DNA of 64,000 nucleotides from Ciona savignyi (lineage: Eukaryota > Chordata > Ascidiacea > Phlebobranchia > Cionidae). The notes under the pieces were generated by a model, which saw only the letters and a program-made list of their open reading frames with translations, had not been told where the DNA came from and did not search any database. A program made the translations under genes and the position numbers. The stretch covers positions 204,063-268,062 of the forward strand of contig CH002858.1 of NCBI GenBank assembly GCA_000149265.1, given 5' to 3'. Below, piece after piece: positions 10,483-22,870 of the stretch (positions are counted from its first letter, which is position 1; each line of letters opens with the position of its first letter).

Positions 10483-13068
10483 ATGCAAAATGTGTTTAAT
10501 TCTGTTAAAAGCAGTGCACTTGGAGTTGCTGAATTACTGACTCCCGTTTTAAAGGTACCGTAAATATACCATGATTGTTTTTCTTTATATTCTCCCCTAT
10601 TTATTTACTGCTATTAGACTGTGATTTGTTAAGTGTAATAAACACGATCTAAAGCTGCAGATTTCCCAATTAATGCAAGTTATTTTATGTGATAACAGGA
10701 ATCAAAGTTTAAAGAAACTGGAGTGTTAACCCCAGAAGAATTTGTAATCGCTGGTGATTTTCTCGTTCATCATTGTCCTACTTGGCAATGGCTGCCCGGT
10801 GATCAATCGAAAACCAAAGCTTACCTGCCGCCGGAAAAGCAATACCTTATGACAAGAAATGGTGGGTACGACAAACACATCATTTTAATTCTTTCTAACA
10901 TATAATGGACCACTTTTTCCTATGCATTGTGTGGTCAATTATCATCTGGGTATGTACAACTCATCAACAAAAGGTAGCTTTAATCGAAATATACTTTCTA
11001 GTGTTATAATAAAAATAATACTGCAGCTTTGAATTAGTTGGCCAAATTGACAGCAATCTTTAGGCTTTCTTGTATTCTTTTACTTGCAATCATTACCGGA
11101 ATTAAAAAATATTGCATAGAATCATAGCATCACTGTTGTAAATAGCCGTTTCCAATATTTAAAATATATATCTCCGCATAGTTCCGTGCCATAAGAGATG
11201 CAAACAAATGGAATATAATGACGAGCATGAAGCGATAATTGATGACATCGGTGATGGAGGGTGGGTTGACACGCATCATAACCTTGACGTTGATAAAGCA
11301 CAAGAAGAAATCAAGGAAATGACTCTTAATAAAGAGGTAAACAATATAATATTGATACAATCTTGTGGGCTTTCCATATTAACTCCACTGTCAAAATGGT
11401 TTTAAATTGTCATGTATTAAGTAAACTTTAATGGTGATCAGTAATCTTTTTATGTCATAAACATAGGCGTTAAATTGTAGTTTTGATAGTTGTAAAAAAG
11501 TGTTCCAAACCAAAATAAAGGATACAGGTAGAAACAGTATTTATGATTCATGGTGCCCGAATAAACAACCAATTCCTTATTATATTCTTTAGAAAGCCAA
11601 CAATGAAAAATCAAACTATGATGACGAAGATGATGATGATGATGATGATGATGCTCTTGACATGGAAGATTACGCTGAAATGTTGGATGCAGACGATAAA
11701 GTAAGAAGTGCAAGTATATTAGTGTTTTTGTGCAAGCTACTTTACAACTGACTACTTTGTGTGTATAATAACCATTGCTTTGGAAAAATTACATCTCTAC
11801 AAAATTTAACCAAAGTGTTTTAGACCTTTTCACATTATCATTAGGTTACCTTAAGTTTTGTTTCAATATGTTGATACTGATACTGATACTGTATACCGAT
11901 AAACATTTAAGTAATAATAAGTGCAAAGCTCCCTTATTAATTACTGCAATAGCTCACACTTACTTACTGTGTTCTGCTGTTCAGTAATTACTTTATAAAT
12001 TGAAATACTGTTCGGAAATACTAGCCAATCAAATAAATTTATTATCAAACTCTTTTTTTAACAATAAAAGTTATTCTCCGATTAAAGAAACTCAAATTAT
12101 AATGCACTGAATGGTTAAATGGCCACCTTATACATTAAATAACACATCGAATTATGTGTAATGTGAGAAACTATAAAATGTACTTTAAACCCAAGTTTAA
12201 ACTTGCAATACTTGTGGTTAGGCTACAGTGGATCTGGTTGCGGTGAAAAAGGCTCAAGCTGCACCAGGAAATAATGAGGACGGTGGAATCATTCAGACTA
12301 GAACATATGATTTGCATATAACTTATGATAAATATTATCAAACGCCAAGACTCTGGCTGTCTGGATATAATGAGGTAAATCATGGTCTATTTGTGTGCTA
12401 AAGCTAGAACAAAGTTCCCAAAACCATGAAAGATATTTTATATTTAAATTGTTGGACAATTAATAATAAAATTTGTTTTGTAAACATTATAAGTAAGAAA
12501 TAATGTCATTAGTTCCTTAAATATGTTGTATGGTATGAGTGCTAGTATTGTGCTCTTAGGTGACCAGCAATTTCTGAGAAAGTGGAAACACTGCTGTAGA
12601 AAATAAAGCATCTAATATTTCAATACGCAGGAAAGAAAACCGCTGTCTATGACAGAAATGTATGAGGATATAAGTCAGGACCACGTTAATAAGACGGTTA
12701 CTATTGAACCTCACCCCCACCTGCCCCCTCCTAACATGTGTTCAGTTCACCCATGCAAGTAAGCTCACTTTAGCACTTCAATCAGTAAAGGCTTATAAAA
12801 TCTCATAACATAGTATAAAGTGTTGAAATATTTTGAGTCTTGGTTACTATATATTATATATTAAATACATATGTCAGGGACTAGATGCACAATTGTTGAT
12901 ACTTCCATATTCATCAGACATGCAGATGTGATGAAGAAGATAATGCAAACAGTGGAAGATGGAGGTGGCCAACTTGAAGTCCATATGTATTTGTTGGTGT
13001 TCCTCAAATTTGTGCAAGCAGTCATTCCTACGATAGAGTACGATTACACCAGACATTTTTCATTGTAA
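10483..13068 (+). CDS. ATG3: ATG3, autophagy E2-like conjugating enzyme
   Basis: Seven exons encode 309 residues (human ATG3 has 314): 10483-10554, 10699-10861, 11182-11336, 11593-11700, 12222-12374, 12631-12758, 12918-13068. It starts [20 protein letters not shown] and ends [10 protein letters not shown], both near-identical to vertebrate ATG3. ATG3 receives LC3/GATE-16 proteins from ATG7 and transfers them to phosphatidylethanolamine on the forming autophagosome. Visible features are an N-terminal amphipathic helix, VHHCPTWQW (about 46-54), an acidic flexible stretch with eight consecutive Asp, [20 protein letters not shown], and the catalytic cysteine in CSVHPC (about Cys259). The last acceptor is TCATCAG|ACATGC. 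An upstream ATGTCAG at 12870 is intronic. Confidence 0.97.
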
Positions 13069-14103
13069 AATTTGCTCTTTACTAATTGCTGCCTGATAAA
13101 TTTCTTTACAATTTTTTCTCGATTTGCAAAAACAATCTCGACTTTTTTTTAATTAACATTTATTCAATTATTTTATTTCATAATTTATTGAACGCTTCAT
13201 TACTTAATTACGAAATTGGGCCGGTCACACAACATTTATGAAACACCTTTAAAGCTCCTGACTGGTCATTTCTAAATTGCAATGTTTTTTCCCGTTATTC
13301 AATACAAGAATATATATCTGCCTGACTTACATTAATCGAAACCAGTCGGCAGAGCCTTAGAGGAAGTAAAGGTTGTTAAGCCTAACATACAGTCCACATT
13401 CTTAGTTATATCATTTGCAACTTTTAGGAGAAAATACTTTCCCTCTTCGATTCTCTTACACAGGTATGAACACAAGCATTCTTCATATATGAATCCTGCA
13501 TTTTTATTGTCACAAAAAACATGTAATACAAAATCTAAACAAAGCAATATAATAAATATTTTCTATGTAAAATTGTCCAAACACTTCAAGTGCAAAATTT
13601 AAGCATTTAAAAAAACATTGTGAAAACATGGCACTTTAGATATTTGATAAACTTGTCTAAACTAATATGTTCAGATACTATTACTGTATGGAATAAGTTT
13701 TTATATACACAAGAATTAGTATGCTTTTCATTAGCAAATACAGAAATACATCACACTTTGTGAAAGTTTTTGAGGAAAAATAAACAATTAGGAAGATTTC
13801 ACAAACTCGCCCATGGGAACACACAGGAGCAAGCATTCAGCATTGACTATTTAGTATCTAACTTCATCGCTTGGTTAAGCTTTCAGCACAGCATTACAAA
13901 GAGTGAGATGAGGTGGTGTTCAACAGGAAGGAAGTGTCAATCGCTGGCAGCTGGTAATGCAAAAGTACTTGAATTACAATATATGCATCATGTACAGCCC
14001 ACATTGTACTTTAACAAGTCTATGAAAATAGTTTCAAGCCATTTTTATCACTAATATAAATTATCCACATACTAAGTAATGTTGCATGGTTGAAAAACAT
14101 TAC

Positions 14104-17100
14104 TTACTTCAGCTGTTCAACAGTTTTTTTAAGCGCATGAAGAATTTTGTCCAGTTCTAAGTAAGGCACAAGTTTATGGACCGGTAAGTACAGGACATGT
14201 TGCATTAAAAACCTAAAATAAAAACTTTAAATGTAATTTTGCATTAAGGTGGCTTTTCTATTCAATCTGTGAATGGCAATTTATACTGAAGCGATTTAGC
14301 ACAATTTGTTTTATAATGGTCTTCTTTAGTGGTTGAAATATTGGAAAATCGGTGAGGGTAAAATAAGTGAACAATGTATATATTCTTGTTGATATACATT
14401 GAATGTGAAAATAAAAAAGGGCTTAATGACATAGGCAATCGTCAGATTACCTTGCACTCGCAATCTGATTACTAAAGCTATTGCAATGAAGTGTGATTGA
14501 TTGAGAGGTTCCACTGGGTTCGGGTAATATAAGTTTAATGTCTTTCCCAAGGACACTGCCAATTAGCTCGCGACCTGATTGGAACTAGTAACCCTTAAGC
14601 TAAAGTCGACGTAATAACTCACCAAGCTATTTGGTGGAATTTAAATTTACGCCATAGCATGGGTAGAGAGAACTAAGGTTTAAACTAAATGGAAAAAGGA
14701 TAATATATAAAAGTTGTCAGAATAGCACACGTTTGGTAATTGGAGCTAACTTTATTGTTCCTATCAGATTCCAACAGAAAGGGAATTTTCGGTCTTTTAT
14801 TCAAAAAGTAAAGAATCGTTTCACTTGGTGGGGAATTTACCTATCTGTTTACTCTGTTTGAATAAGAGCATAAATTTATATTTTAAACTGTTATGTTTCA
14901 ATGGAACCTGCTAGTCTAGCAGTGGAGTTTCAAATCTACTGGTCGGGCAATAGACTCATTTAAACATAACAGATTTCTGCTGTATACAATATATTAAGTT
15001 TATACAACGCACTTGGCTTGTGTGACATTACAAACGTCATCCCCGTCACTGCAAACAACTTGTAATTGAGTTGTCCCGTTCGAAGCATCTACTCCAAAGT
15101 CGTTTAACTGTCGACCCACTTCAGCAGTTTTGTCCTGAATAGAATTTACACAGAGTTAAAACAAGCTAAAAGTTTTAAATAGTTTGTTAAATAAGATTGC
15201 TGAAACAAATAAATTAAGTGTTCCATATTACTGTGAACAGGATTCGTCCGGAATTAGTTTTAATTCTTCACTGAACCTTAACACATATTGCTTACCACTA
15301 ATATTGGAAATAACCAGTAATTAACAAAGAAAGCATTTGATCCCACAGAAATAACACTTTCTGGCAACCTCTCCACCATGTAATCCCCTTTTTCTCGAAC
15401 CACTTGATTTTCCTTGTCATCAAAATCGATTAACCTGAGAAAAATTATCATTATATTCTACACAGAATCTTTTATTTTGGAAGTTAAATCTAGCCAAGCG
15501 CAATAATTTACTTAAAAGTTAAGTTTTTGAGCAAAGTCAAACAGGGTTGTCGTCGAATCCCTTTAAAAAGGTCAGTAGGAAACCCTCTCAACATGGGAAC
15601 AAACACTTCCTTATGGTCAATTCCCACAGCTCTAAAGGCGCTAATTCCCCATCTGAAACAAAACAAAGCAACTTAAGTTTGTTTTCTTCAATTTGCTATT
15701 TTTTTTCCTTACAAGGCGGTGAGATAATGTAATTGTTATAAAACATAAAAACAATAACAAAAAAATTTGGTTATGAACACTGAACAGTAATACAAAATTA
15801 GTTGAAAATAACAAATTTGTGACAATCCGCCACTGTTGTGTTAATATATTATTAAAAAAAAGAAGGTTTACCTTAAACAGAAGGGGCTGTTGAAGATAGT
15901 TGTAAGTAAAGAGTATTTTGCAAGTTTCATTGCATATTCCGAAGTGGGTTGAACTGGATAGGTTGAATGGTGCTTCTGCAGAGTGTTGTAAAGTTCCCTA
16001 AGGAAACAAAATTACCATTCTTTAAAGAAAGTTTTTTTTTTTAATTTACATCACCACAGCTACCACACTATTATATTGTGTCTGGGCAAGGAGTTAATAG
16101 ACCATTCCTTTTAAATGGTACTTGGAAAATATTCATTGTAATAAAATACTAAGCACATTGAAATGCCCTCGAGAGAATTGCTTGTGTTGTAAATTCCAAC
16201 AACTTATGCTCTACACATTTATTAGGCCAGTTAAATAATTTGAGCGAAATAAGCTTTAAAAAATGTTCCCATCGTCCAGATTTTCTATTGATGAGTCATT
16301 TCATTCGTTTCCTAATATTAGCAGTCTGTGTTTATTTTGACAAAAATTTCTAGGTTACCAACCTATTTTTGATTCTTAATATTGCTCCCCCAAATACTGT
16401 TGATAATTTGATGGTTCCAAAACTAAAGAAAGTGATATCACTTGAAGGATGACCTGTATAGGGTAAATACAAATTTATACACTTGCACTTTTAAATGGTA
16501 CCTGGCCCACTGTTTTACATTACATATACAAGTATAATTGTTCCCTACTTTAAAGATATAAATGAAACATCTATTCACTATCTTTTTTATTTAAATAAAT
16601 AAAATAAGAGGGTTGTAGAGTGGTTAACCACTTAAGAAGTAAGACAAAAGCACCTTTGTATTTAAGACCACAGAAAATTTCCGCACAGTCCTCTAACACA
16701 ACAATGTTATTTGTTTTGCATATCTCAGTAAAAGGTTGCATGTCGAATCTCTTCCCGTATATATGGGCCAGTAGTGTGGCCACTGTACTGTGGAAAACAT
16801 CAGGCTGGTGAATTTAAGTATCCTAATGATGTGGCTTTCATTTTTTACGTAAGACATTTATTTTCCTAGCCTAATCATATATTTTTTATGATTACAACTA
16901 TTTGATAGTTATTCACCATCGAACTCCAGATTTATCTGTTACAGATTAAAGCACAATATGTGAAATTAAATAAGATACAATTATTCCATAGTATTCCAAT
17001 TTTTTCAGGTATGCCAGTTTGTGCATTAATAGCTAATGTCAGAGGAGCAGTATCTATAAACAGAAAGCAACCTGTCAAGATAACAAAGCATGGCAAAATG

Positions 17101-18263
17101 ATGGTTGTTATGACAATGTCTGAAATTGAATTGTTTATTTTAAACTAATATGAATTATGTATTTTTATGTTGAACTAGTAATTGCGGCAAAAAGTTAAAA
17201 TAACACAAAAAACATACTTCTCAGTAAGTAGTGATTGAAAATGTTCAAGAGAAGGTGCCATGGTATTAATGTCGATATCACATGATCTAATCTTTAAATT
17301 GTGATGACGAAGTATTTGAACGATGGTTGGAATGTTAATGGCAGATACAATAATCTCAGAACCAGGTGGATATTGCTTGACCTGAAAGAGGTTTATAGAT
17401 TATTAAATTGTATTAATAAAAGTTATGCACCTCTTGGAGCTTGTTTGGCATTACATGATGCAAAACAAACCAGTACTTACTGATAGAAATAAGTCTAACC
17501 CAGATCGCACAGACAAACATGGAAGAATGCAGAAATTCTCATCTTCACATTTCCATACTCGCTCTAAATCTTCCTGTGATAAATGTCGACCAAGTTCGGT
17601 TTCTGAACTGTAGAGCAACAGTTCCAGACCTTCAAGTGTGGATTGAAATGAAGAATCTACATTCAAAAATGAAATGAAAGACTATTTGATTGAATATTAA
17701 AATAAGAGTTCTCAGCTAATTGAATAGATACTGTGGTTCGGCTCAGGTGAATTGCTAGGCTGACACACCTTTGAAAGTAGGCATGTAAAACCATGAATAT
17801 ATTTAAACACCAATGTTCACACCTAAAGATCTAAAATCACCAATCATTCATAATCAAAATACAATGCAATAACCAGTATCATGACAACATAAAGGCAACT
17901 GCCCACTTGCTAGTCAGTGTGTCCATGCACACTGTTTCTTTAAACATTGCCCTAAACTAGTGTTAGTTTATGACATTAACAAAACATGTACATCTACACC
18001 TTGCTATTATTTTAAAGTTTATCTATTTATAGTTGAATGCTGTAGTTTTATTGTTTGTTAAGTTTTTTTATCTATACATGGATAATCGTATGAGTGCATT
18101 ATTTTTAACAATCTAATGATGGTATTAAATATAACAAATAATAATAAGGTATTAATGTAGGACAGTCCAAGCTATTCTATTGTTAAATGGAATAAGCATT
18201 TATTAAAATATACGTACCAATATAAAAGCATGCATGTGGAACCATAGACCTTGACCAATTCAT
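14104..18263 (-). CDS. DegT/DnrJ/EryC1/StrS-type PLP aminotransferase-like protein
   Basis: Ten exons on the minus strand (18263-18218, 17656-17481, 17381-17218, 16787-16654, 16453-16363, 15997-15872, 15652-15512, 15434-15296, 15134-15013, 14212-14104) join in phase to 415 residues. It starts MNWSRSMVPHACFYI and ends KTVEQLK then TAA. Fold-type I PLP signatures of the DegT/StrS sugar-aminotransferase family are visible in order: PPGSEIIVSAINIPTIVQIL, ATLLAHIYGKRFDMQPFTEI, VVLEDCAE (about Asp162, PLP nitrogen contact), FFSFGTIKLSTVFGGAIL (about Lys189, the expected Schiff-base lysine), and HVLYLPVHKLVPYLEL near the end. Family members aminate keto-sugars on nucleotide carriers; the substrate here is unknown. 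If the last donor GTAAGT were used, a weak extra exon at 13452-13332 could extend it by 39 residues. No signal peptide. Confidence 0.78.
14430..14630 (-). mobile_element. Diverged SINE copy in the last intron of the DegT-like gene
   Basis: Recognisable pieces: GGCAATCGTCAGATTACCT, AAGCTATTGCAATGAAGTGT, CCACTGGGTTCGGGTAATAT, TTTCCCAAGGACAC and a head region ending CACCAAGCTATTTGGT. Much more diverged than the 27-kb copy. Confidence 0.6.
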
Positions 18264-21200
18264 ACCGTAGAGCTTAAACAATAAAATTCATTAAAATTCG
18301 CATAAGGATCTATGTTGTTTTCAAAAACGAACCTGTTTACAATTGTTGTATTTGAGTTGGGAAAGCACCGATAATAAACTACTACTTCACTAGATGTCGC
18401 CGTTTAACGAAATAACTTATAAAAAAACTACAGTCGTTTGATCGAACGGTTTACGCGACCGATACACATACCAATTTTACACAATAACTATCTTATGGCC
18501 CAGCCCGTCACGGATTCAAACCTTAGCCCAATAAAACAAAACTACGGGTGCATGACTAAATAGTTCGATCGCAGGACCGATTCATTTACATAATTTGATA
18601 AAAAAACGATCGTAATAACGAAACTAAATGCGAAATTTATTCCGGTAAAACAAGATCATCATATCACTGCAGGGCATTATTTAGGCGTAACCTACAGTCT
18701 AAGCATAATAGGTCTGTCAGTAATCATGCCTTAGTTTGAAACAACCTACTGTGAATTATGTAGATTTTAAAAATAATTTAGAACATTGTAAATTTGTACG
18801 TTTTAAATGTGTCAATTTAGGTCGCATAAAGGCAATCAAACGATAAAACTGTCCCACACTAATAAAATATATCTTAGAACCTAACCTTAAACGTTTACCA
18901 TCGAACACGCTTATTTATGATTTGTTAATGGTAATAATGGATTAAGTTTTTAACAGCTATGCACTATAGATAGAGTATAGAGTGTTACGTCTTCTGGCGG
19001 CGCCTACTAAACCAGACGTAGCACAATACAGGACTCGTCACAAAACGCGCAACTCCAGCAATATCAAGACGTTATTCCAACTTCAAAACTTGTATTCCAC
19101 TTTTACGTTATGATATTACTAAAATTTGCGGTTTTTAAATATTTTACATAGTAGGCTAACTTATGAACTTCACTTCTATACACATGACAAATTAATATTA
19201 AAACACATGGCCCAAATCAATTTAACTATGGAAAATACTGTAACCAGTCACTTCAAAAACTCCCAAGCCTTTCAAAGGCCCAAATCTTACACGAGGTATA
19301 AATATTGCGCACAACCATAAAATAGGCATTGTTACGTCTAATGACCTCATTTATAATATTACTCCCCAGTGTATACGTATGATGGAGTGATTTCAATGTA
19401 ACATAGAGTTTTTTAGATGCGGTAACGTGATCGTGTACGTTATGGCGCCACGTTTTTATAGCCATGTGCACCGGTTTCTTATGGAAGGCCACTTTTATTC
19501 TAAGACTCTTATAACAATTTAAACTTTTTTTCTTAAATGCTCTAACGACCCAGTCTTTATATAATAAACCCCGAGGTATACATTTATGCGTTATAAAAAC
19601 ACAACTCCCAGAGTAAAAGAAATCGGTGCCATCCTGAAAACTTTTTTAAAGCAAACCAACGCCCTTTAATAGCATGCATGAACACTTCTGCTTCAACCAA
19701 ATAGGCTCATTTGTTTTGGTCACGGTCGTTACCCTTCTCCGAAGCAAGCTTTGGTTGGCTAATCGTCGGCCAACTGTTTGTTCGTCGGCATTTGTCTAGA
19801 CGTGCTATTTAAAGTAGCCTCGCACCATTGCACGAGATAGCTAATTCGACCCGCTGGTACCAAAACATAGCATTTCTTACTATGCCAATGAACAACACAT
19901 AATATTTTACCAACTTCCATATTGTGTAAGATTTTTTGGGCAGCTTTGATTCTATGTTTGAGAATGTAACATGACATCGTTTCGTAGAGTTGGCCCGACG
20001 TTAGATGCCCAGAATTATTATAAAAATACACTAGTACGTAAAATAGTATTTATAAAATATTAAATATTATAACATTTTTATATTTGGCTCGATTGCTTAC
20101 ATATTTATGAATCAATGTGGACTTACGTTGGGCTTATATCGGTGCGGGACCAACTGTTGGCGATGTTTTTATGTACTATCAAATCCCGACACAAGTGGGA
20201 TTTTCTTACTACCTTATCGCTATAGAAATATAATATATATTTATCGATGTCACCTCGCCGGATAAACCCAGTATGACGGTACTAGCGGTCACGCTCGCCA
20301 CGAATGAAATGATATGGATACTGTGGAAAGCGGACCTTGGTGTCTAAGACGGTGAAAGCACCAATATCTACATTTTATTATCATTAGCACAATTACATTG
20401 GGTAAAGCTTAAAATCTAAGTTTAAACACGCGATTGGGGATCGCAGATTTCAATCTTATTAATCGACGTTAAACAAATCGGATGAAACCACTGCGAAAAA
20501 ACTGGGCAGTTTGTAACGGTTAAACTTTTCATCAGCATATATCTACTTTGAATTTAAAAGAGAGTTCGTTATAACACAACCGATTACCTTTGAGGAGTCA
20601 GCCACAAAATATTTTCATTTAAAGAATGTCCAATAAATAAGCTGCAACACTACAGCTGTGGACACGAGGTAATCAGAAATATTGTAAATTCCTGTATTTT
20701 GTCATATTGCTAGCATTTGGGGAAAAGGTAAACCTGTTTTGTTATTCCGGGCATGTAACATTTTGCTTGTTGGTGTTGTAGCAGCACCAAAAAAGACGAA
20801 GCATTTGTCGATTTTTAGTGTTTTCAAGCATTTTGCTATGTTCCGCATGGAGGATCGTCCAAGTGTATATAGATTTCAGAGCTAATGCTGTGGGTTCTGG
20901 TCAGGTCCTCATTTGCGTAATGTCATCTTTTACTTACCTAAACGCCTGTCAAAGGACAAAAAATGTTTGTAGTGAGTCCGCGATAAAATAAAATGTTTAT
21001 TTTAATATCTCTGCGGGTTTGGTTCTTATTATCATTGACTTGCTTGAGTACTCACTCGCTATGCTTGAGTAAGCACAGACTCCCGCGAAAAACGTGGTTT
21101 GTTGATGTTCAGTGCAATTGTATAGATTTTTCCGGTGGCAAACTTTGTTTTTTAATGCCCTATTGCTGCCCACTTGATTTATGAGGTAAACTATATATTA

Positions 21201-21417
21201 TTTTAATCAAAACTATGAAGTATTTAGGCACTTTAAGTATTTAGACGATAGCATAATAGGCTATGTGGCGTTTACGATAGGAATATTATAAGTCGTGAGT
21301 ATCGTATCTCTATATCGGTAACATGAAAGCCTTTTTATTAGCTTTTTTACCACATGTATGTTTTTTATCAATAGTGTTATTATTTTCTGGTGTAATTAGA
21401 TAAAATAAGTTACCGGT
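18264..21417. other. Divergent intergenic region between the DegT-like gene and CDCA7
   Basis: The two flanking genes point away from each other, so this holds both promoters. I see no clear exon. A 63-codon frame at 20993-21184 (+) starts MFILISLRVWFLLSLTCLST, looks like a signal peptide followed by a Cys-rich tail, and lies 233 bp before CDCA7. It has no recognised homologue and may only be CDCA7 upstream sequence. Confidence 0.4.
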
Positions 21418-22344
21418 ATGCCTAACATTGGTGAAAAAGACTTAGCAGAGATATTCAATGAAACTGACGAAGCAGAGGAATTCCTTGGTTTTTCGGACTG
21501 TGACAATATAAGTGATTCAAGTGATTCTGACTCTGATAGCGACGATGACCAATATGCAATAATGAAGCGCCAGAAAGCTCAAATGCAAGCCAAGAAACAA
21601 ATGCTAAGCAAACTGATGGCAGAATTAGACCAAGACCCAATGTTTTTAAAAATGAAGACTTCCACACCAGAGCAGCTAAAACGGTTTAACAATTCTAAAA
21701 AACTGGTGAGATCAGTACCACGCAGGTTCGTGTCCATTGGAACGCCACCCCTGACGAGGAAAAGGTCAAGTATGGTAGGAACCGTTGAATTCCCAGATGG
21801 ATTAAATGACACTGGCATGGATACTTTGCGTTCTCGACTAAAAGTGAGATTTACATCTATGAAAAGAAAACTGGATGATGAGAATGATGGGGAAGAAAAG
21901 TCGATGAAACGAAGGAACGTCTCATCATTGTCTCAGCCGCATGTTATTATTCCAGTTGATGAGGTGACAAGTGAAATGTTGGCCAATATAGCAGAGCATT
22001 CTGTTGGTAAAACGTATGACCCAATCAATGGTAGCAGTTGTCACCAATGCAGGCAGAAAACAATTGATACCAAATCTTGCTGTAGGTCGGAGGAGTGTGT
22101 AGGTGTTAGGGGTCAGTTTTGTGGCCCATGTTTAAAGAACAGATATGGTGAACAAGTTGAAGATGCCCTCTTGGATCCTGAGTGGAAATGTCCAGTTTGC
22201 CGGAATGTTTGCAACTGCAGTATTTGCCGAAACCGAAAAGGAAAGTGTGCAACAGGAATTTTAATTGGAATTGCACGACAACAAGGTCATACCAATGTAA
22301 AGGCGTATCTAGAAGATTTGGGTGACACTGTTGAGGCAATTTAA
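21418..22344 (+). CDS. CDCA7: CDCA7 family zinc-finger chromatin protein, single exon
   Basis: One uninterrupted frame of 308 residues. The N-terminus is acidic and serine-rich (EEFLGFSDCDNISDS, then an SDSDSDSDDD run), followed by a Lys/Met-rich helix (about 45-70) and basic stretches. The C-terminal 208-277 region is the zf-4CXXC_R1 domain: CHQCRQKT, CCRSEEC, GQFCGPCLKNRYGE, WKCPVCRNVCNCSICRNRKG. The arginines in CHQCRQ and NRYGE and the glycine in GQFC, which in human CDCA7 are positions hit in ICF syndrome, are all present. In vertebrates CDCA7 recruits the remodeller HELLS to nucleosomes and hemimethylated DNA. The absence of introns contrasts with the multi-exon vertebrate gene. CDCA7 and CDCA7L cannot be separated here. 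Confidence 0.93.
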   Translation: MPNIGEKDLAEIFNETDEAEEFLGFSDCDNISDSSDSDSDSDDDQYAIMKRQKAQMQAKKQMLSKLMAELDQDPMFLKMKTSTPEQLKRFNNSKKLVRSVPRRFVSIGTPPLTRKRSSMVGTVEFPDGLNDTGMDTLRSRLKVRFTSMKRKLDDENDGEEKSMKRRNVSSLSQPHVIIPVDEVTSEMLANIAEHSVGKTYDPINGSSCHQCRQKTIDTKSCCRSEECVGVRGQFCGPCLKNRYGEQVEDALLDPEWKCPVCRNVCNCSICRNRKGKCATGILIGIARQQGHTNVKAYLEDLGDTVEAI

Positions 22345-22483
22345 ATAAGCACCATAGAATATCGCAGAACTGTGCCGAATTTCTTGCTGGCTAAATATTT
22401 TCTACAACCTATGTAATTTTTTGTACATATTATACGTTAAATGTTTTCAACAGTTTTTCTACAAAAAAACATTAACATTCAGC

Positions 22484-22489
22484 AATAAA
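22484..22489 (+). promoter_or_regulatory. Poly(A) signal AATAAA of CDCA7
   Basis: AATAAA lies 140 bp after the stop codon on the same strand, within an A-rich 3' end. Confidence 0.7.
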
Positions 22490-22808
22490 AAAATTCTTTA
22501 AAAATTGATGCCTAAATTAAAGACTTTAGATAGTATTAAAAAATCAAGGGTGGGTTGACACTTAGAGTAGAAAGTTTCCAGGTAGGATTGCAGCACTTTT
22601 TTTTGTGGTTCAGGGGTGGACCTCGGTTCTGTGTGTCATTTTAAACTAAAGTTAACCGATATTACTGTGCCAAATGACTATGACAATGGCAACAGTAATT
22701 GGATTATTTCAGTAAATAACTATCTTGTGATAATGTAATCATTCAAAAATGTTCACACAGAGTAGAATATAACTAGCATCAAGCATTTTTTATTGGTATT
22801 TTTGGGTG

Positions 22809-22870
22809 CCTCTAATTACTACAGTAACGCTTGAAACTCTAACCCTTTAGGCAATCCTGTAGACTAGAGG
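22809..22870. mobile_element. Short copy of the CCTCTAAWTACTACAG MITE family
   Basis: Left end CCTCTAATTACTACAG, right end (other strand) CCTCTAGTCTACAGGATTGC. The ends match the copies at 36633-36859 and 41281-41384. Only about 62 bp remain, so it is internally deleted. Confidence 0.55.

Noticed and set aside
12870..12917. Extended reading of the last ATG3 exon from ATGTCAGGGACTAG
   Set aside because: The conserved HPCK-HADVMKK junction requires the acceptor at TCATCAG|ACATGC; the upstream piece has no counterpart in ATG3.
13332..13547. Minus-strand frame CKRIEEGKYFLLKVANDITK as an independent gene
   Set aside because: Too short, with no start. At best an optional last exon of the DegT-like gene.
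16960..17148. Plus-strand frame MPVCALIANVRGAVSINRKQ after a TTTTTCAG
   Set aside because: It lies inside an intron of the minus-strand DegT-like gene, has no partner exons and no recognised homologue.
21455..22339. Minus-strand frames of 70-79 codons
   Set aside because: Antisense shadows of CDCA7.
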